64,000 nt of DNA from Mycoplana dimorpha (GCF_003046475.1 NZ_PZZZ01000005.1:124001-188000); one strand, 5' to 3'. Counted from the stretch's first letter, positions 46,799 through 56,733 are shown. Notes: generated from the letters alone by a model not told the origin. Program-made: numbers and translations.

Positions 46799-46837
46799 GT
46801 TCCAGATGCGGTCGGGAGAGCCGCAGGGGAGGACATC

Positions 46838-48364
46838 ATGAATCCGGAGGCTGTCGACGGGGCGCCCGTCGTCCTGTCGGCGCGGCGCGTCAGCAAGTCG
46901 TTCAGCGGCGTGCAGGTGCTGTTCAGCGTGGATTTCGAGCTGCGCCAGGGCGAAATTCACGCGCTGATGGGCGAGAACGGCGCGGGCAAGTCGACGCTGG
47001 TTAAGATCCTTTCCGGCTTCGAGCAGCCGACCTCGGGCGAGATCCTCCTCGACGGCCAGCCGATCAAGTTGCCGCCGAACGGCGGCGCCGAAGCGCTCGG
47101 CATCGTCATCATCCACCAGGAACTGAACCTCGCCGAACACCTCACGGTGACGGAAAGCCTGTTCCTCGGCCGCGAGGTGACCCGCTTCGGCGTGCTCGAC
47201 CGCAAGTTCATGCGCGCCGAGACGCGCCGCGTGCTCGACCTGCTCGGCTCCCACGTCGACGAGAACGCGCCGATCGCCTCGCTGTCCATTGCCGAAAAAC
47301 AGATGGTCGAGATCGCCAAGGCGATCAGCCGCGACGCGCGCGTCGTCATCATGGACGAGCCGACGGCGGTGCTGTCGCGCGAGGAAACCGGCATCCTGTT
47401 CCGGCAGGTGCGCAAGCTGCGCGACAAGGGCACCAGCTTCATCTTCGTTTCGCACAAGCTCGACGAGGTGATGGAGCTGACCGACCGGGTCACGGTGCTG
47501 CGCGACGGCCAGTGGATCAAGACCTCGCCGACGGCGATCCTCGACGGCGAGGCGATCGCCCAGCTGATGGTCGGCCGCGAGCTCTCCAGTCTCTATCCGG
47601 CCAAGACGGAGCCGGACGTGGACGAGGCGATCGCGCTGCGGGTCGAGGCGGTTTCGACCGGCTACGTGCGCGACGCCAGCTTCGAGGTGCGCAAGGGCGA
47701 GATCCTCGGCTTTTCCGGCCTGATCGGCTCGGGGCGGACGGAACTGATGGAGGCGATCGTCGGCCTGCGCCCGCGGCTTTCCGGCGATGTCTTCGTCGAG
47801 GGGAAGGCTGTGCCTTCCGGCGACCTGCATGCGGCGAACCGGAGCGGACTTGCCTACATGACCAAGGACCGCAAGGCCAAGGGGCTGCTGCTCAACGCCG
47901 GCATGGCGGCCAACCTCACCCTGCAGTCGCTCGAGCGTCACAGCCGGCTCGGCTACCTCGACCCGGGCAGCGAGGCGGCGGCGCTTGCCAGGGCACGGCG
48001 GCGGTTCGACATCCGGGTGCGGGACGCCAACATCGTGGCAGGGCGCATGTCCGGCGGCAACCAGCAGAAGCTGCTGCTCGCCAAGGTGATGGAGACCGAG
48101 CCGCAGATCATCATCATCGACGAGCCGACCCGCGGCATCGACGTCGGCACCAAGCAGCAGATCTACCACTTCATCTCCGCACTTGCCCGCGACGGCCGGT
48201 CGATCATCGTCGTCTCGTCGGAGATGCCGGAGATCATCGGCCTGTGCACCCGGGTGGCGGTGATGCGCGAGGGCCAGATCGTCGGCATGCTCGAGGGCGA
48301 CGAGATCAGCGAGCATGAGATCATGCGCTATGCCGCGGGGCTGAAAAAGAAGGCTGCCGCCTGA
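46838..48364 (+). CDS. Sugar ABC transporter ATP-binding protein (RbsA/XylG type)
   Basis: A 508-residue double ATPase. The first half has an intact Walker A GENGAGKST (residues 45-53), signature-like LSIAEKQMVEIAKAI and Walker B VVIMDEPTAVLS. The second half has the degenerate Walker A GLIGSGRTE expected in this family, signature MSGGNQQKLLLAKV and Walker B IIIIDEPTRGID. GGGGAGGA precedes ATG 46838. It powers the importer with the permease and binding protein that follow, in the order ATPase-permease-binding protein. Confidence 0.94.
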   Translation: MNPEAVDGAPVVLSARRVSKSFSGVQVLFSVDFELRQGEIHALMGENGAGKSTLVKILSGFEQPTSGEILLDGQPIKLPPNGGAEALGIVIIHQELNLAEHLTVTESLFLGREVTRFGVLDRKFMRAETRRVLDLLGSHVDENAPIASLSIAEKQMVEIAKAISRDARVVIMDEPTAVLSREETGILFRQVRKLRDKGTSFIFVSHKLDEVMELTDRVTVLRDGQWIKTSPTAILDGEAIAQLMVGRELSSLYPAKTEPDVDEAIALRVEAVSTGYVRDASFEVRKGEILGFSGLIGSGRTELMEAIVGLRPRLSGDVFVEGKAVPSGDLHAANRSGLAYMTKDRKAKGLLLNAGMAANLTLQSLERHSRLGYLDPGSEAAALARARRRFDIRVRDANIVAGRMSGGNQQKLLLAKVMETEPQIIIIDEPTRGIDVGTKQQIYHFISALARDGRSIIVVSSEMPEIIGLCTRVAVMREGQIVGMLEGDEISEHEIMRYAAGLKKKAAA

Positions 48365-48435
48365 CGGCAGACGCCGCAGACGTCGGCAAAAAAGGATGGT
48401 CCTCGCTGGAGCGGGACGGGAGGTTGGACTTGGAT

Positions 48436-49446
48436 ATGAGCGTGAACGAGGAAAGCAGCCAGAACGGAATTCGCCGCCGCAGTTGGCGCGATGTCGATCT
48501 CAGGGCCGTGGCGCCCTTTGCGGCGCTTGCCCTGCTCCTGATCATCGGGGCGATGGTCAATCCGAACTTCATCGGCGTCAACAACCTCGCCAATGTCGCC
48601 ACACGCAGCGCCTTCATTGCCATCATCGCCGTCGGCGCGACCTTCGTGATCTCGGCCGGAGACCTCGACCTGTCGGTCGGGGCGATGGTGGCCTTCATCG
48701 CCAGCCTGATGATCCTGTTCATGAATTCCGGTGCCATCGCCGATCCGGCGCTGATGCTGGCGGCGGCAGTCGCCTTTGCGGTCGCCGCCGGTGCCGCCTG
48801 CGGGCTTGCCAACGGGCTGATCACCACGGTCGGCCGGATCGAGCCCTTCATCGCCACGCTCGGCACGATGGGCATCTACCGCGGCCTCACCACCTGGCTC
48901 TCCCAGGGCGGCGCGATCACGCTGCGCGAGCCGCAACTGCAGGAGATGTACCGGCCGGCCTATTTTGGCTCGATCCTCGGCATGCCGGTGCCGATCGTCG
49001 TCATCCTCGCCGTTACCGCGGTCGCCGCCTTCGTGCTCTACCGGACCCGCTACGGCCGGCACGTCGTTGCCGTCGGCTCCAACAGCGACGTGGCGCGCTA
49101 CTCCGGCATCGCCGTCAACCGCGTGCGCACCATCGCCTTCGTCATCCAGGGCCTGTGCGTCGCCGTCGCGGTCCTTCTCTACGTGCCGCGCCTCGGCTCC
49201 ACCTCGGCGACTACGGGCATCCTGTGGGAGCTGCAGGCGATCACCGCCGTCGTCGTCGGCGGCACGGCGCTGAAGGGCGGCGCGGGCCGCGTCTGGGGCA
49301 CGATCTGCGGCGCCTTCATCCTCGAGCTCGTCGGCAACATCATGCTGCTGTCGAACTTCGTCAGCGAATACCTGATCGGCGCCATCCAGGGTGCGATCAT
49401 CATCATTGCGATGCTCGTCCAGCGCTCGCTGGTGCGCAAGTCGTGA
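48436..49446 (+). CDS. Sugar ABC transporter permease (RbsC type)
   Basis: A 336-residue permease of the ribose/xylose/galactoside type with 8-10 helices. Family segments are GATFVISAGDLDLSVGAMVAF, GLANGLITTVGRIEPFIATLGTMGIYRGL and the cytoplasmic GIAVNRVRTIAFVIQG. GGGAGG (48418-48423) sits better for a TTG at 48430 than for ATG 48436, so a start two codons earlier is possible. The channel subunit of the importer. Confidence 0.92.
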   Translation: MSVNEESSQNGIRRRSWRDVDLRAVAPFAALALLLIIGAMVNPNFIGVNNLANVATRSAFIAIIAVGATFVISAGDLDLSVGAMVAFIASLMILFMNSGAIADPALMLAAAVAFAVAAGAACGLANGLITTVGRIEPFIATLGTMGIYRGLTTWLSQGGAITLREPQLQEMYRPAYFGSILGMPVPIVVILAVTAVAAFVLYRTRYGRHVVAVGSNSDVARYSGIAVNRVRTIAFVIQGLCVAVAVLLYVPRLGSTSATTGILWELQAITAVVVGGTALKGGAGRVWGTICGAFILELVGNIMLLSNFVSEYLIGAIQGAIIIIAMLVQRSLVRKS

Positions 49447-49591
49447 GCCAGGCAATTCCGGACAACCGTCCGGAATTGCGGCAAGCAAAGGAACGGAGCA
49501 TGTCCGGTTCTCGGAGGGAAACGGAGATGCTCGGGCCGGGTCTGCAGGTCTCCCGGCATCGTGGACTGACCTGTTTTTTTGGGAGGTATTT

Positions 49592-50542
49592 ATGCGCAAG
49601 AGATTTCTGGCTCTGACGGTTGCGGCCGTGGCAGCCTTCGCCGGCATCGGGCACGCCCAGGACAAGAATGTAACCATCGGCGTCTCGATTCCCGCCGCCG
49701 ACCACGGCTGGACGGCCGGCGTCGTCTTCCATGCCGAACGCGTCGCCAAGCTCCTGATGGAGCGGCACCCCGGCCTCAACGTCATCGTCAAGACCTCGCC
49801 CGATCCGGCCAGCCAGGCCAACGCCGTGCAGGACCTCGAGACGCAGGGCATCGACGCGCTCGTCATCCTGCCGACTGACCCGGATCCGCTCGTCAACGCC
49901 ATCAAGGAGGTCAAGGGCAAGGGCACGTTCGTCGCGCTCGTCGACCGCGCGCCGTCGGTCAACGACAACTCGGTGCGCGACCTCTACGTCGCCGGCAACA
50001 ACCCGGCGCTCGGCCAGACCGCCGGCGAGTACATCAAGGCAACGACGCCGGACGCCGAAGTGGTCGTCATCCGCGGCCTGCCGATCCCGATCGACCAGCA
50101 GCGCCAGGACGGCTTCGACAAGGGCATCGAAGGCTCGAACGTCAAGGTTCTCGACCGCCAGTACGGTAACTGGAACCGCGACGACGCCTTCAAGGTCATG
50201 CAGGACTACCTGACCAAGTATCCGAAGATTGATGTGGTTTGGTGCCAGGACGACGACATGGCCGTCGGCGTGCTGCAGGCGATCGACCAGGCCAAGCGCA
50301 CCGACATCCAGTATGTCGTTGCCGGCGCCGGCTCCAAGGAGATGATCAAGAAGGTCATGGACGGCGACAAGATGATCCCGGTCGACGTCCTCTATCCGCC
50401 GGCGATGGTCGGCACGGCGCTCGAGATGACCGCCGCCAACTTCTTCGGCCAGGTGCCGGTGCGCGGCGTCTACACGATCGACGCGACGCTGATCACCAAG
50501 GACAACGCCAAGGACTTCTACTTCCCGGAATCGCCGTTCTGA
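49592..50542 (+). CDS. Sugar ABC transporter substrate-binding protein (RbsB type)
   Basis: A 316-residue periplasmic binding protein. The Sec signal is MRKRFLALTVAAVAAFAGIGHA, followed by QDKNVTIGVSIPAADHGWTAGV. The Peripla_BP_4 pattern continues with GIDALVILPTDPDPLVNAIKE, FVALVDRAPSVNDNS and VWCQDDDMAVGVLQAI. GGGAGG lies 5 bases before ATG 49592. The ligand is unknown. A trimmed hairpin pair downstream could protect its mRNA and raise its yield relative to the permease. Confidence 0.93.
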   Translation: MRKRFLALTVAAVAAFAGIGHAQDKNVTIGVSIPAADHGWTAGVVFHAERVAKLLMERHPGLNVIVKTSPDPASQANAVQDLETQGIDALVILPTDPDPLVNAIKEVKGKGTFVALVDRAPSVNDNSVRDLYVAGNNPALGQTAGEYIKATTPDAEVVVIRGLPIPIDQQRQDGFDKGIEGSNVKVLDRQYGNWNRDDAFKVMQDYLTKYPKIDVVWCQDDDMAVGVLQAIDQAKRTDIQYVVAGAGSKEMIKKVMDGDKMIPVDVLYPPAMVGTALEMTAANFFGQVPVRGVYTIDATLITKDNAKDFYFPESPF

Positions 50543-50560
50543 TCCGGACCGGATGACCGC

Positions 50561-50622
50561 CGCCCGGGCGGAAACGCCCGGGCGATTCATACTCTCCGAT
50601 CGTTCCCCATCGGGACGATCGG
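50561..50622 (+). other. Two tandem hairpins after the binding-protein gene
   Basis: CGCCCGGGCG (50561-50570), loop GAAA, CGCCCGGGCG (50575-50584), then CCGATCGTTCCC (50596-50607) facing GGGACGATCGG (50612-50622) with one bulge. No T-run follows either. They lie between the binding-protein gene and the isomerase gene; transcript stabilisation or partial termination is likely. Confidence 0.55.
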
Positions 50623-50746
50623 CGTTGCCCGGGAAACATCGTCAGCTTCAGCAGCGTTTCATGGGCGCGAAATCGGGCCTCACGCCCGCAGACGGAAAAT
50701 TCAAGGCGCGGCACCCGCAAAGGCCCGCGATGGGAGGAAGCACGAG

Positions 50747-51799
50747 ATGAAGACGATCAAGGGACCGGCGCTGTTTCTGGCGCAGTTCGCCGGCGACACG
50801 GCGCCGTTCAACTCCTGGGATTCGATCACCAAGTGGGCCGCCGACATCGGCTACAAGGGCGTGCAGGTACCGTCCTGGGACGGCCGGCTGATCGATCTCA
50901 AGAAGGCGGCGGAATCGAAGACCTACTGCGACGAGTTCGCCGGCAAGGCACGGGAGAACGGCGTCGAGGTGACCGAGCTCTCAACCCATCTCCAGGGCCA
51001 GCTCGTTGCCGTGCACCCGGCCTATGACGAGGCCTTCGACGGCTTTGCCGCCCCGGAGGTGCGCGGCAATCCCAAGGCGCGGCAGGCCTGGGCGGTCGAG
51101 CAGGTGAAGCTGGCGCTGACGGCGTCGAAGAACCTCGGCATCGGCGCACACGCGACGTTTTCCGGCGCGCTCGCCTGGCCCTTCGTCTATCCCTGGCCGC
51201 AGCGCCCGGCCGGCCTCGTCGAGACCGCCTTCGACGAGCTGGCCCGGCGCTGGAGGCCGATCCTCGACCATGCCGAGGACTGCGGCGTCGACGTCTGCTA
51301 CGAGATCCATCCGGGCGAGGACCTGCACGACGGCATCACCTACGAGATGTTCCTGGAGCGCACCGGCAACCATACGCGGGCCTGCATGCTCTACGACCCG
51401 TCGCATTACGTGCTGCAGTGCCTCGACTATCTCGACAACATCGACATCTACAAGGACCGCATCCGGATGTTCCACGTCAAGGACGCGGAGTTCAACCCGA
51501 CCGGCCGGCAGGGCGTCTATGGCGGCTATCAAGGCTGGGTGAACCGGGCAGGACGCTTCCGCTCGCTCGGCGACGGCCAGGTCGATTTCGGCGCGGTGTT
51601 CTCGAAGATGGCGGCGAACGATTTTGCCGGCTGGGCCGTCGTCGAGTGGGAATGCGCGTTGAAGCATCCCGAGGACGGCGCCCGCGAGGGGGCGGAGTTC
51701 GTCCGACACCACATCATCCGCGTGACGGAAAAAGCCTTCGACGACTTTGCCGGCGCCGGCACCGACGAGGCCGCCAACCGCCGCATGCTGGGGATTTGA
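50747..51799 (+). CDS. Sugar phosphate isomerase/epimerase family protein (TIM barrel)
   Basis: A 350-residue AP-endonuclease-2-like TIM barrel. Likely metal ligands are the glutamate in CYEIHPGED, the aspartate and histidine in YDPSHYVLQ, the histidine in RMFHVKDAEF and the glutamate in AVVEWECALK. Such proteins isomerise or epimerise sugars, inosose or keto-sugars with a divalent metal. GGGAGGAAG precedes ATG 50747. It is downstream of the RbsABC-type genes and is probably paired functionally with the Gfo/Idh gene at 52648. Confidence 0.9.
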   Translation: MKTIKGPALFLAQFAGDTAPFNSWDSITKWAADIGYKGVQVPSWDGRLIDLKKAAESKTYCDEFAGKARENGVEVTELSTHLQGQLVAVHPAYDEAFDGFAAPEVRGNPKARQAWAVEQVKLALTASKNLGIGAHATFSGALAWPFVYPWPQRPAGLVETAFDELARRWRPILDHAEDCGVDVCYEIHPGEDLHDGITYEMFLERTGNHTRACMLYDPSHYVLQCLDYLDNIDIYKDRIRMFHVKDAEFNPTGRQGVYGGYQGWVNRAGRFRSLGDGQVDFGAVFSKMAANDFAGWAVVEWECALKHPEDGAREGAEFVRHHIIRVTEKAFDDFAGAGTDEAANRRMLGI

Positions 51800-51803
51800 G
51801 GCG

Positions 51804-52439
51804 TCAGGCGGCCCGGAGGGCAGCGAGATCGGCACGTTCGAGCGCAGCGATGTTGCGTTCGATCTTCGCCGCATCCCAGTCCCACCAGGCAATCTCGAGG
51901 AGGGCAGAGGTCACATCATCGTCGAAGCGCTTGCAGACGGGGGCGGCGGGATTGCCGGCAACGATCGTGTAGGGTTCGACGTCGCGCGTGACGACCGCGC
52001 CGGCGGCGATGATAGCGCCTGCACCGATCGTGACGCCGGGCATGACCAGCGCGCCATGGCCGAGCCAGACGTCGTGTCCGATCACGGTGTCCTTGAAGGG
52101 CAGGTCGGCATAGCCGCCGGTCGCGGCGAGATCGAAGATGCGGAAGGGATAGGTGGTCAAGCCGTCCATCGGATGGTTCGCCGAGCTGGTGACGAAGCGC
52201 ACCCCGTGAGCGATCTGCACGAAGCGGCCGATCACGAGCTTCTCCCGGCTGAAGTCGAAGAGATAGGGGGCAAGCGTCGCGGCCCAGTCGTCGGGGCAGC
52301 TGAAGTCGCTGGCATAGGAATAGTCGCCGACCTCGATCCTGGGGTGGTCGATGACATTGCGGAGATAGACGGTGTTCCTGATGACCGTACCGTCAGGTGC
52401 CGTGATCGGGTGGGCAAGGATGGGGTTGAGCAAAGGCAT
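51804..52439 (-). CDS. CatB-related hexapeptide-repeat O-acetyltransferase
   Basis: A 211-residue left-handed beta-helix acetyltransferase. Hexapeptide repeats run through VIGRFVQIAHGVRFVTSSANHPMDGL (with the catalytic histidine in SANHPMDG), GHDVWLGHGALVMPGVTIGAGAIIAAGAVVTRDV and VAGNPAAPVCKRF. This fits xenobiotic (chloramphenicol/streptogramin) acetyltransferases, although many relatives modify sugars. It is on the opposite strand and lies only 4 bases from the end of the isomerase gene, separating the isomerase from the Gfo/Idh gene. Resistance function is not implied. Confidence 0.85.
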   Translation of the reverse strand: MPLLNPILAHPITAPDGTVIRNTVYLRNVIDHPRIEVGDYSYASDFSCPDDWAATLAPYLFDFSREKLVIGRFVQIAHGVRFVTSSANHPMDGLTTYPFRIFDLAATGGYADLPFKDTVIGHDVWLGHGALVMPGVTIGAGAIIAAGAVVTRDVEPYTIVAGNPAAPVCKRFDDDVTSALLEIAWWDWDAAKIERNIAALERADLAALRAA

Positions 52440-52647
52440 GGAGAAGATCTCGCGGATGGAAGAATGGATGCGGCCGCCGCGGCGACCGCATTGATCCCGG
52501 ATTGAACGGCCTGGAGGGAAGCCAGGTCCCGACCGCAGTCGGGCCGCTGCGACGACGTCAGCTCCCCCGTACCGGAGCCTGATTTGACCCAGGCGCATGA
52601 TTGAAGATGATCCAGCCCCGCGCGGGGAAAGGCAAGGAGGAAACGGA

Positions 52648-53832
52648 ATGGCAATTGAAGGAAGTGTTGTCGAGGCGCGGCAGCCGCGTATCCGGCTCGG
52701 CATGGTGGGCGGCGGCGCCGGCGCCTTCATCGGCGCGGTGCACCGCATCGCCGCCCGGCTCGACGATCACTATGAACTCGTGGCCGGCGCGCTGTCGTCG
52801 ACGCCGGAAAAATCGATCGCCTCGGGCCGTGAGCTCGGGCTCGATCCGGCGCGTTGCTACGGCAGCTTCAAGGAGATGGCCATCCGCGAGGCAAGGCTGA
52901 AGAACGGCATCGAGGCGGTGGCGATCGTCACCCCCAACCACGTGCACTACGAGGCGGCGAAGGAATTCTTGAAGCGCGGCATCCATGTCATCTGCGACAA
53001 GCCGCTGACCTCGACACTGTCCGACGCAAGGAAGCTGAAGAAGCTCGCCGACGAAAGCGACGCGCTGTTCGTGCTGACCCACAACTACACCGGCTATCCG
53101 ATGGTGCGCCAGGCGCGGCAGATGGTGCAGGACGGGGTGATCGGCCCGGTGCGGCTGGTGCAGATGGAATACCCGCAGGACTGGCTGACGGAGAACATCG
53201 AGCAGACCGGCCAGAAGCAGGCGGCCTGGCGCACCGATCCGGCAAGATCGGGTGCCGGCGGCTCGACCGGCGACATCGGCACCCATGCCTACAATCTCGG
53301 CTGCTTCGTCTCGGGCCTCGAGCTCGAGGAACTGGCCGCCGACCTCGACAGCTTCGTGCCCGGCCGCCAGCTCGACGACAATGCCCATGTGATGATGCGC
53401 TTTGCGGAGAAGGACGGCGTGCGCGCCAAGGGCATGCTCTGGTGCAGCCAGGTGGCGCCGGGCAACGAGAACGGCCTGAAAATCCGCGTCTACGGCACCA
53501 AGGGCGGCCTGGAATGGGTGCAGACCGACCCGAACTATCTCTGGCACAGCCCCTTCGGCGAACCGAAGCGGCTTTTGACCCGCAACGGCGCCGGCTCGGA
53601 TGCGGCCGCCGGCCGCGTTTCCCGCATACCCTCCGGCCATCCGGAGGGCTACCTCGAGGGCTTTGCCAACATCTATACGGAAGCCGCCCGCGCCATCCTC
53701 GCCAAGCGGCAGGGCACGAAGGTCGATCCGGCCGTGTTCTATCCGACCGTCGATGATGGCCTGAAGGGCATGATCTTCGTCGAGGCCTGCGTGCAGTCTT
53801 CGAAGAGGAACGGCGCCTGGGTCAAGGTCTGA
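52648..53832 (+). CDS. Gfo/Idh/MocA family oxidoreductase
   Basis: A 394-residue dehydrogenase with Rossmann motif GMVGGGAGAFIGAVHR near residues 16-31, the conserved CDKPLTSTLSDARKLK with the family lysine, and DIGTHAYNLG with the catalytic histidine. ATG 52648 with GGAGGAAA (52636-52643) begins just before the fold. It belongs logically with the isomerase at 50747: pairs of this type act on inositols and on sugars oxidised at C3. The gap before it is a divergent promoter region shared with the acetyltransferase. Confidence 0.9.
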   Translation: MAIEGSVVEARQPRIRLGMVGGGAGAFIGAVHRIAARLDDHYELVAGALSSTPEKSIASGRELGLDPARCYGSFKEMAIREARLKNGIEAVAIVTPNHVHYEAAKEFLKRGIHVICDKPLTSTLSDARKLKKLADESDALFVLTHNYTGYPMVRQARQMVQDGVIGPVRLVQMEYPQDWLTENIEQTGQKQAAWRTDPARSGAGGSTGDIGTHAYNLGCFVSGLELEELAADLDSFVPGRQLDDNAHVMMRFAEKDGVRAKGMLWCSQVAPGNENGLKIRVYGTKGGLEWVQTDPNYLWHSPFGEPKRLLTRNGAGSDAAAGRVSRIPSGHPEGYLEGFANIYTEAARAILAKRQGTKVDPAVFYPTVDDGLKGMIFVEACVQSSKRNGAWVKV

Positions 53833-54113
53833 TCGCCGGCGGGCGCGCCAGAGCGTAAGCGGCGTGGCGTTCAGAACCTGTCTCCCGAAGCGGGAACTGG
53901 TTCGGGATCCAAGACCTTCAGTGCAGAACGGCGGCGGCGCAGCGTTGCGCCTCCGCCGCCCGTCGCGCGATCGCTGTTTGCGAGCTGGGAGTGTTTTCAG
54001 GTTCTGTTCTTTGACCGTCTGGCCGACGGTTGCCGCTTTCCAGGGAGACATCGGGCAGGCACGCCGGCCGACCTGCTTCCGGAGCGTTTTGGCCCGCGGC
54101 GCCGCTCTGAGCT

Positions 54114-54587
54114 TCACCCCCGCCGCGCCGCCTCGATGGCGTCGACGTCAATTTTTTTCATCGTCATCATCGCATCGAACGCGCGTTTTGCTTCTGCGCC
54201 GCCGGCTGCCAGCGCCTCCATCAGGACGCGCGGCGTGATCTGCCAGGAAATCCCCCACTTGTCCTTGCACCAGCCGCACTCGCTCTCCTGGCCGCCGTTG
54301 CCGACGATGGCGTTCCAGTAGCGGTCGGTTTCCGCCTGATCGTCGGTGGAGATCTGGAACGAGAAGGCTTCGCTATGCGTAAAGGCGGGGCCGCCGTTCA
54401 GGCCAAGGCAGGGAATGCCGGCAACGGTGAATTCGACCGTCAGCACGTCGCCAGCCTTGCCAGAGGGGTAGTCGCTCGGCGCACGGTGTACGGCACTTAC
54501 CTTGCTGTTCGGAAAAGTCTCGCAGTAGAAGCGGGCCGCAGCCTCGGCATCCTTGTCGAACCAGAGGCAGATCGTGTTCTTCGCCAT
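54114..54587 (-). CDS. VOC family protein (PhnB-like)
   Basis: A 157-residue glyoxalase/bleomycin-resistance fold protein opening MAKNTICLWFDKDAEAAARFYCETFPNSKV. It has the PhnB-type segments GIPCLGLNGGPAFTHSEAFSFQI, ETDRYWNAIV and WGISWQITPRVLMEAL, and the C-terminal AFDAMMTMKKIDVDAIEAA. This is the group often mislabelled as 3-demethylubiquinone methyltransferase. Function is unknown. ATG 54587 follows AAAGGGA. The reading frame is open further upstream without homology. Confidence 0.85.
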   Translation of the reverse strand: MAKNTICLWFDKDAEAAARFYCETFPNSKVSAVHRAPSDYPSGKAGDVLTVEFTVAGIPCLGLNGGPAFTHSEAFSFQISTDDQAETDRYWNAIVGNGGQESECGWCKDKWGISWQITPRVLMEALAAGGAEAKRAFDAMMTMKKIDVDAIEAARRG

Positions 54588-54826
54588 CGCGTGTCCCTTT
54601 CGTTTCGAAGCCGGTCGGCCCTGTCCACAGCCGCTTTCCTTCGAAATAGGAAGCCGATCGCATTTCTCCACCCCTGATGTGTCCGTCTTGCCGGGGCGAT
54701 CGAACGAGGCGTTGACGCCGCGGTCCCGGCAGCCACGCCTCCACACCGGCAGCGCGCGGCCGCGCCGCCTCGGCATGCAGTCGTCGTCGACAAGACGTGA
54801 TTACAATTGCCGGCCCGGTAACCCGG

Positions 54827-55771
54827 CTACTTGCCGAGGTGCCGCTCGCCGCGCCGGCGGGCCAGGTCCATCTGCTTCTGCCTTTCGCGGAAGCGAATCC
54901 GGTCTTGCTCGGTGCGGCTGTCGTGGCAGTGCGGGCAGGAGACGCCGGCCTCGTAAGTCGGCGCGGCGACTTCCTCGGCGGTCAGGGGATGGCGGCAGGC
55001 GCGGCAGAGGGTGTGCTCGCCCTCCTCGAGGCCGTGGGTGACGGAGACACGCTCGTCGAAGACGAAGCAGGCGCCCTCCCACAGGCTTTCTTCCGGCGGC
55101 ACCTCCTCCAGATATTTCAGGATGCCGCCCTTCAGGTGATAGACCTCGTCGAAGCCTTGCTCCTTCATGAAGGCCGTCGCCTTCTCGCAGCGGATGCCGC
55201 CGGTGCAGTACATGGCGATCTTCGGCTTGTTGTGCAGCCCGGTGTGGTTGCGCACCCATTCGGGGAATTCCCGGAACGTCTTGGTCTGCGGATCGACGGC
55301 GCCCTTGAAGATGCCGATCGCCGTCTCGTAGTCGTTGCGCGTGTCGATGACGATCGTGTCCGGATCGGAGATCAGCGCATTCCAGTCCTTCGGCGCGACA
55401 TAGGTGCCCACCACCCGGTTGGGGTCGATGTCCTCCACCCCCATGGTGACGATTTCCTTCTTGAGCCGCACCTTCATGCGCAGGAACGGCATTTCAGCGG
55501 CGCCGCTTTCCTTGTGCTCGAGGCTTGCGAACTCCGGTTGCGCGCGCAGGAAGGACAGCACGGCCCGCACCCCGGCCTCCGGGCCGGCGATCGTCCCGTT
55601 GATGCCTTCATGGGCGAGCAGCAGCGTGCCGCGCACGCCGTTTTCCTCGCACAACGCCTGCAGCGGTGCCCGCAGGTCGGCAAAGCGGGGCACGGAGACG
55701 AAGTGGTAGAGGGCGGCGACGAGGTACGCTGCCTCGTTCGGGCTCGGATCGGCGGTCGGGATCTTGATCAT
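54827..55771 (-). CDS. trhO: tRNA uridine(34) hydroxylase (rhodanese-domain, YceA family)
   Basis: A 314-residue protein. The N-terminal acylphosphatase-like domain includes [31 protein letters not shown]. The rhodanese domain follows (about residues 120-225) with the active cysteine in [19 protein letters not shown]-terminal zinc-ribbon-like part has CRACRHPL and CPHCHDSR. In E. coli TrhO forms 5-hydroxyuridine at tRNA position 34 using O2 and prephenate-independent chemistry. The start ATG 55771 matches the family N-terminus. Confidence 0.93.
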   Translation of the reverse strand: MIKIPTADPSPNEAAYLVAALYHFVSVPRFADLRAPLQALCEENGVRGTLLLAHEGINGTIAGPEAGVRAVLSFLRAQPEFASLEHKESGAAEMPFLRMKVRLKKEIVTMGVEDIDPNRVVGTYVAPKDWNALISDPDTIVIDTRNDYETAIGIFKGAVDPQTKTFREFPEWVRNHTGLHNKPKIAMYCTGGIRCEKATAFMKEQGFDEVYHLKGGILKYLEEVPPEESLWEGACFVFDERVSVTHGLEEGEHTLCRACRHPLTAEEVAAPTYEAGVSCPHCHDSRTEQDRIRFRERQKQMDLARRRGERHLGK

Positions 55772-55833
55772 GGCGGCTGGAATACAGCTTTGCGAACGCA
55801 GGCGCAATCGGCCGGTTCGCGGCAGGCCGAGGC

Positions 55834-56733
55834 TCAGCCGGCGTGCCGCCACAGCAGCGCGATCCGTTCGGCATCCTGCCTGGCGTCGTCCGGAAAGAGC
55901 GTGGCGGCAAGGGGCAGGGCTTCCTCGCGCAGCCGGGTCTGTTCGGTGCTCATGACGGCGACCAGGTGCGCCAGGTCCTTCGGGCCGATTCCGTCGGGGT
56001 CGGTAGCCGTGAAATTGCTCAACAGGGCGATGTCCTGGTTCTCGCCGAGAAGCTTGACCAGTCGGCCGGCCTGGGTGCGTGTGCCCAGCAGTGCCACCGG
56101 CCAGGCCTCGGCCAGGAAACGGCAATGCACCCAGCGATCCTGCGTCCGCTTGCGCAGATCGTGAAAACGCTGCGCCGCACCGGATTCACGCGCAAGCCTG
56201 AGGGCGAGCGCGGCCCGCTTTCCCGTCTTGTACCAGCCCCGGCCGAGGATCTCGGCGGCGCGCTTGTGGCCGTCGCCGAACCGGAAACGATCCAGCGCCT
56301 GTTCGGCTTCGTCGCAGGTGGTGATCGCCTGGCGGATGAGATCGTCGATCGCGGCGGTGGCCGCAAGGGCGTCACGCCGCTCGACCAGCCGCTGGTGGAC
56401 GCGTTCGAGCGCCATGTGCTGTTGCGCCGTCGCGGCAGCCCCGGCCAGGCGGCGCGCCGTCTCGACGAGCGAGGTCGCGTCGCGGCTGGCGGAAAGGCTG
56501 CGCCCCATCGCGCCGATGCGCTCGTTCTCGGCTTTCTGAAAGGCCTTGTCGGCCGCCGCCACCAGACGGTAGAGGCTTCGGATGCGCTTGAACTGCTTGC
56601 GGGCGGTGTGGATCGCCTCGTGCGGCCCCTCCGGTTGGTCCTCGAGCTGGGATCTCGCCCGGCCGAGGTAGTGCGAGGCAATGCGCCGGACCTCGCTGTC
56701 GAGCGGTTCATCCGGTTTGATCGTGCGGCTCAT
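55834..56733 (-). CDS. CHAD domain protein
   Basis: A 299-residue alpha-helical protein with the CHAD signature [21 protein letters not shown] near residues 38-58 and, later, [18 protein letters not shown]. The conserved His, Lys and Arg residues bind polyphosphate in studied CHAD proteins. ATG 56733 gives a start inside the last 26 bases of the CYTH gene; the frame also extends to 56793. CYTH and CHAD domains are often fused in one protein, so two overlapping genes here suggest a paired role in polyphosphate biology. Confidence 0.85.
   Translation of the reverse strand: MSRTIKPDEPLDSEVRRIASHYLGRARSQLEDQPEGPHEAIHTARKQFKRIRSLYRLVAAADKAFQKAENERIGAMGRSLSASRDATSLVETARRLAGAAATAQQHMALERVHQRLVERRDALAATAAIDDLIRQAITTCDEAEQALDRFRFGDGHKRAAEILGRGWYKTGKRAALALRLARESGAAQRFHDLRKRTQDRWVHCRFLAEAWPVALLGTRTQAGRLVKLLGENQDIALLSNFTATDPDGIGPKDLAHLVAVMSTEQTRLREEALPLAATLFPDDARQDAERIALLWRHAG

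Noticed and set aside
51804-52439. Reading the CatB-like gene as a chloramphenicol resistance gene
   Set aside because: Hexapeptide acetyltransferases of this group have varied substrates and nothing else in the window suggests a resistance island.
54827-56125. An N-terminal extension of trhO to 56125
   Set aside because: The added residues are Arg/Pro-rich and overlap the CHAD gene; the family N-terminus begins at ATG 55771.
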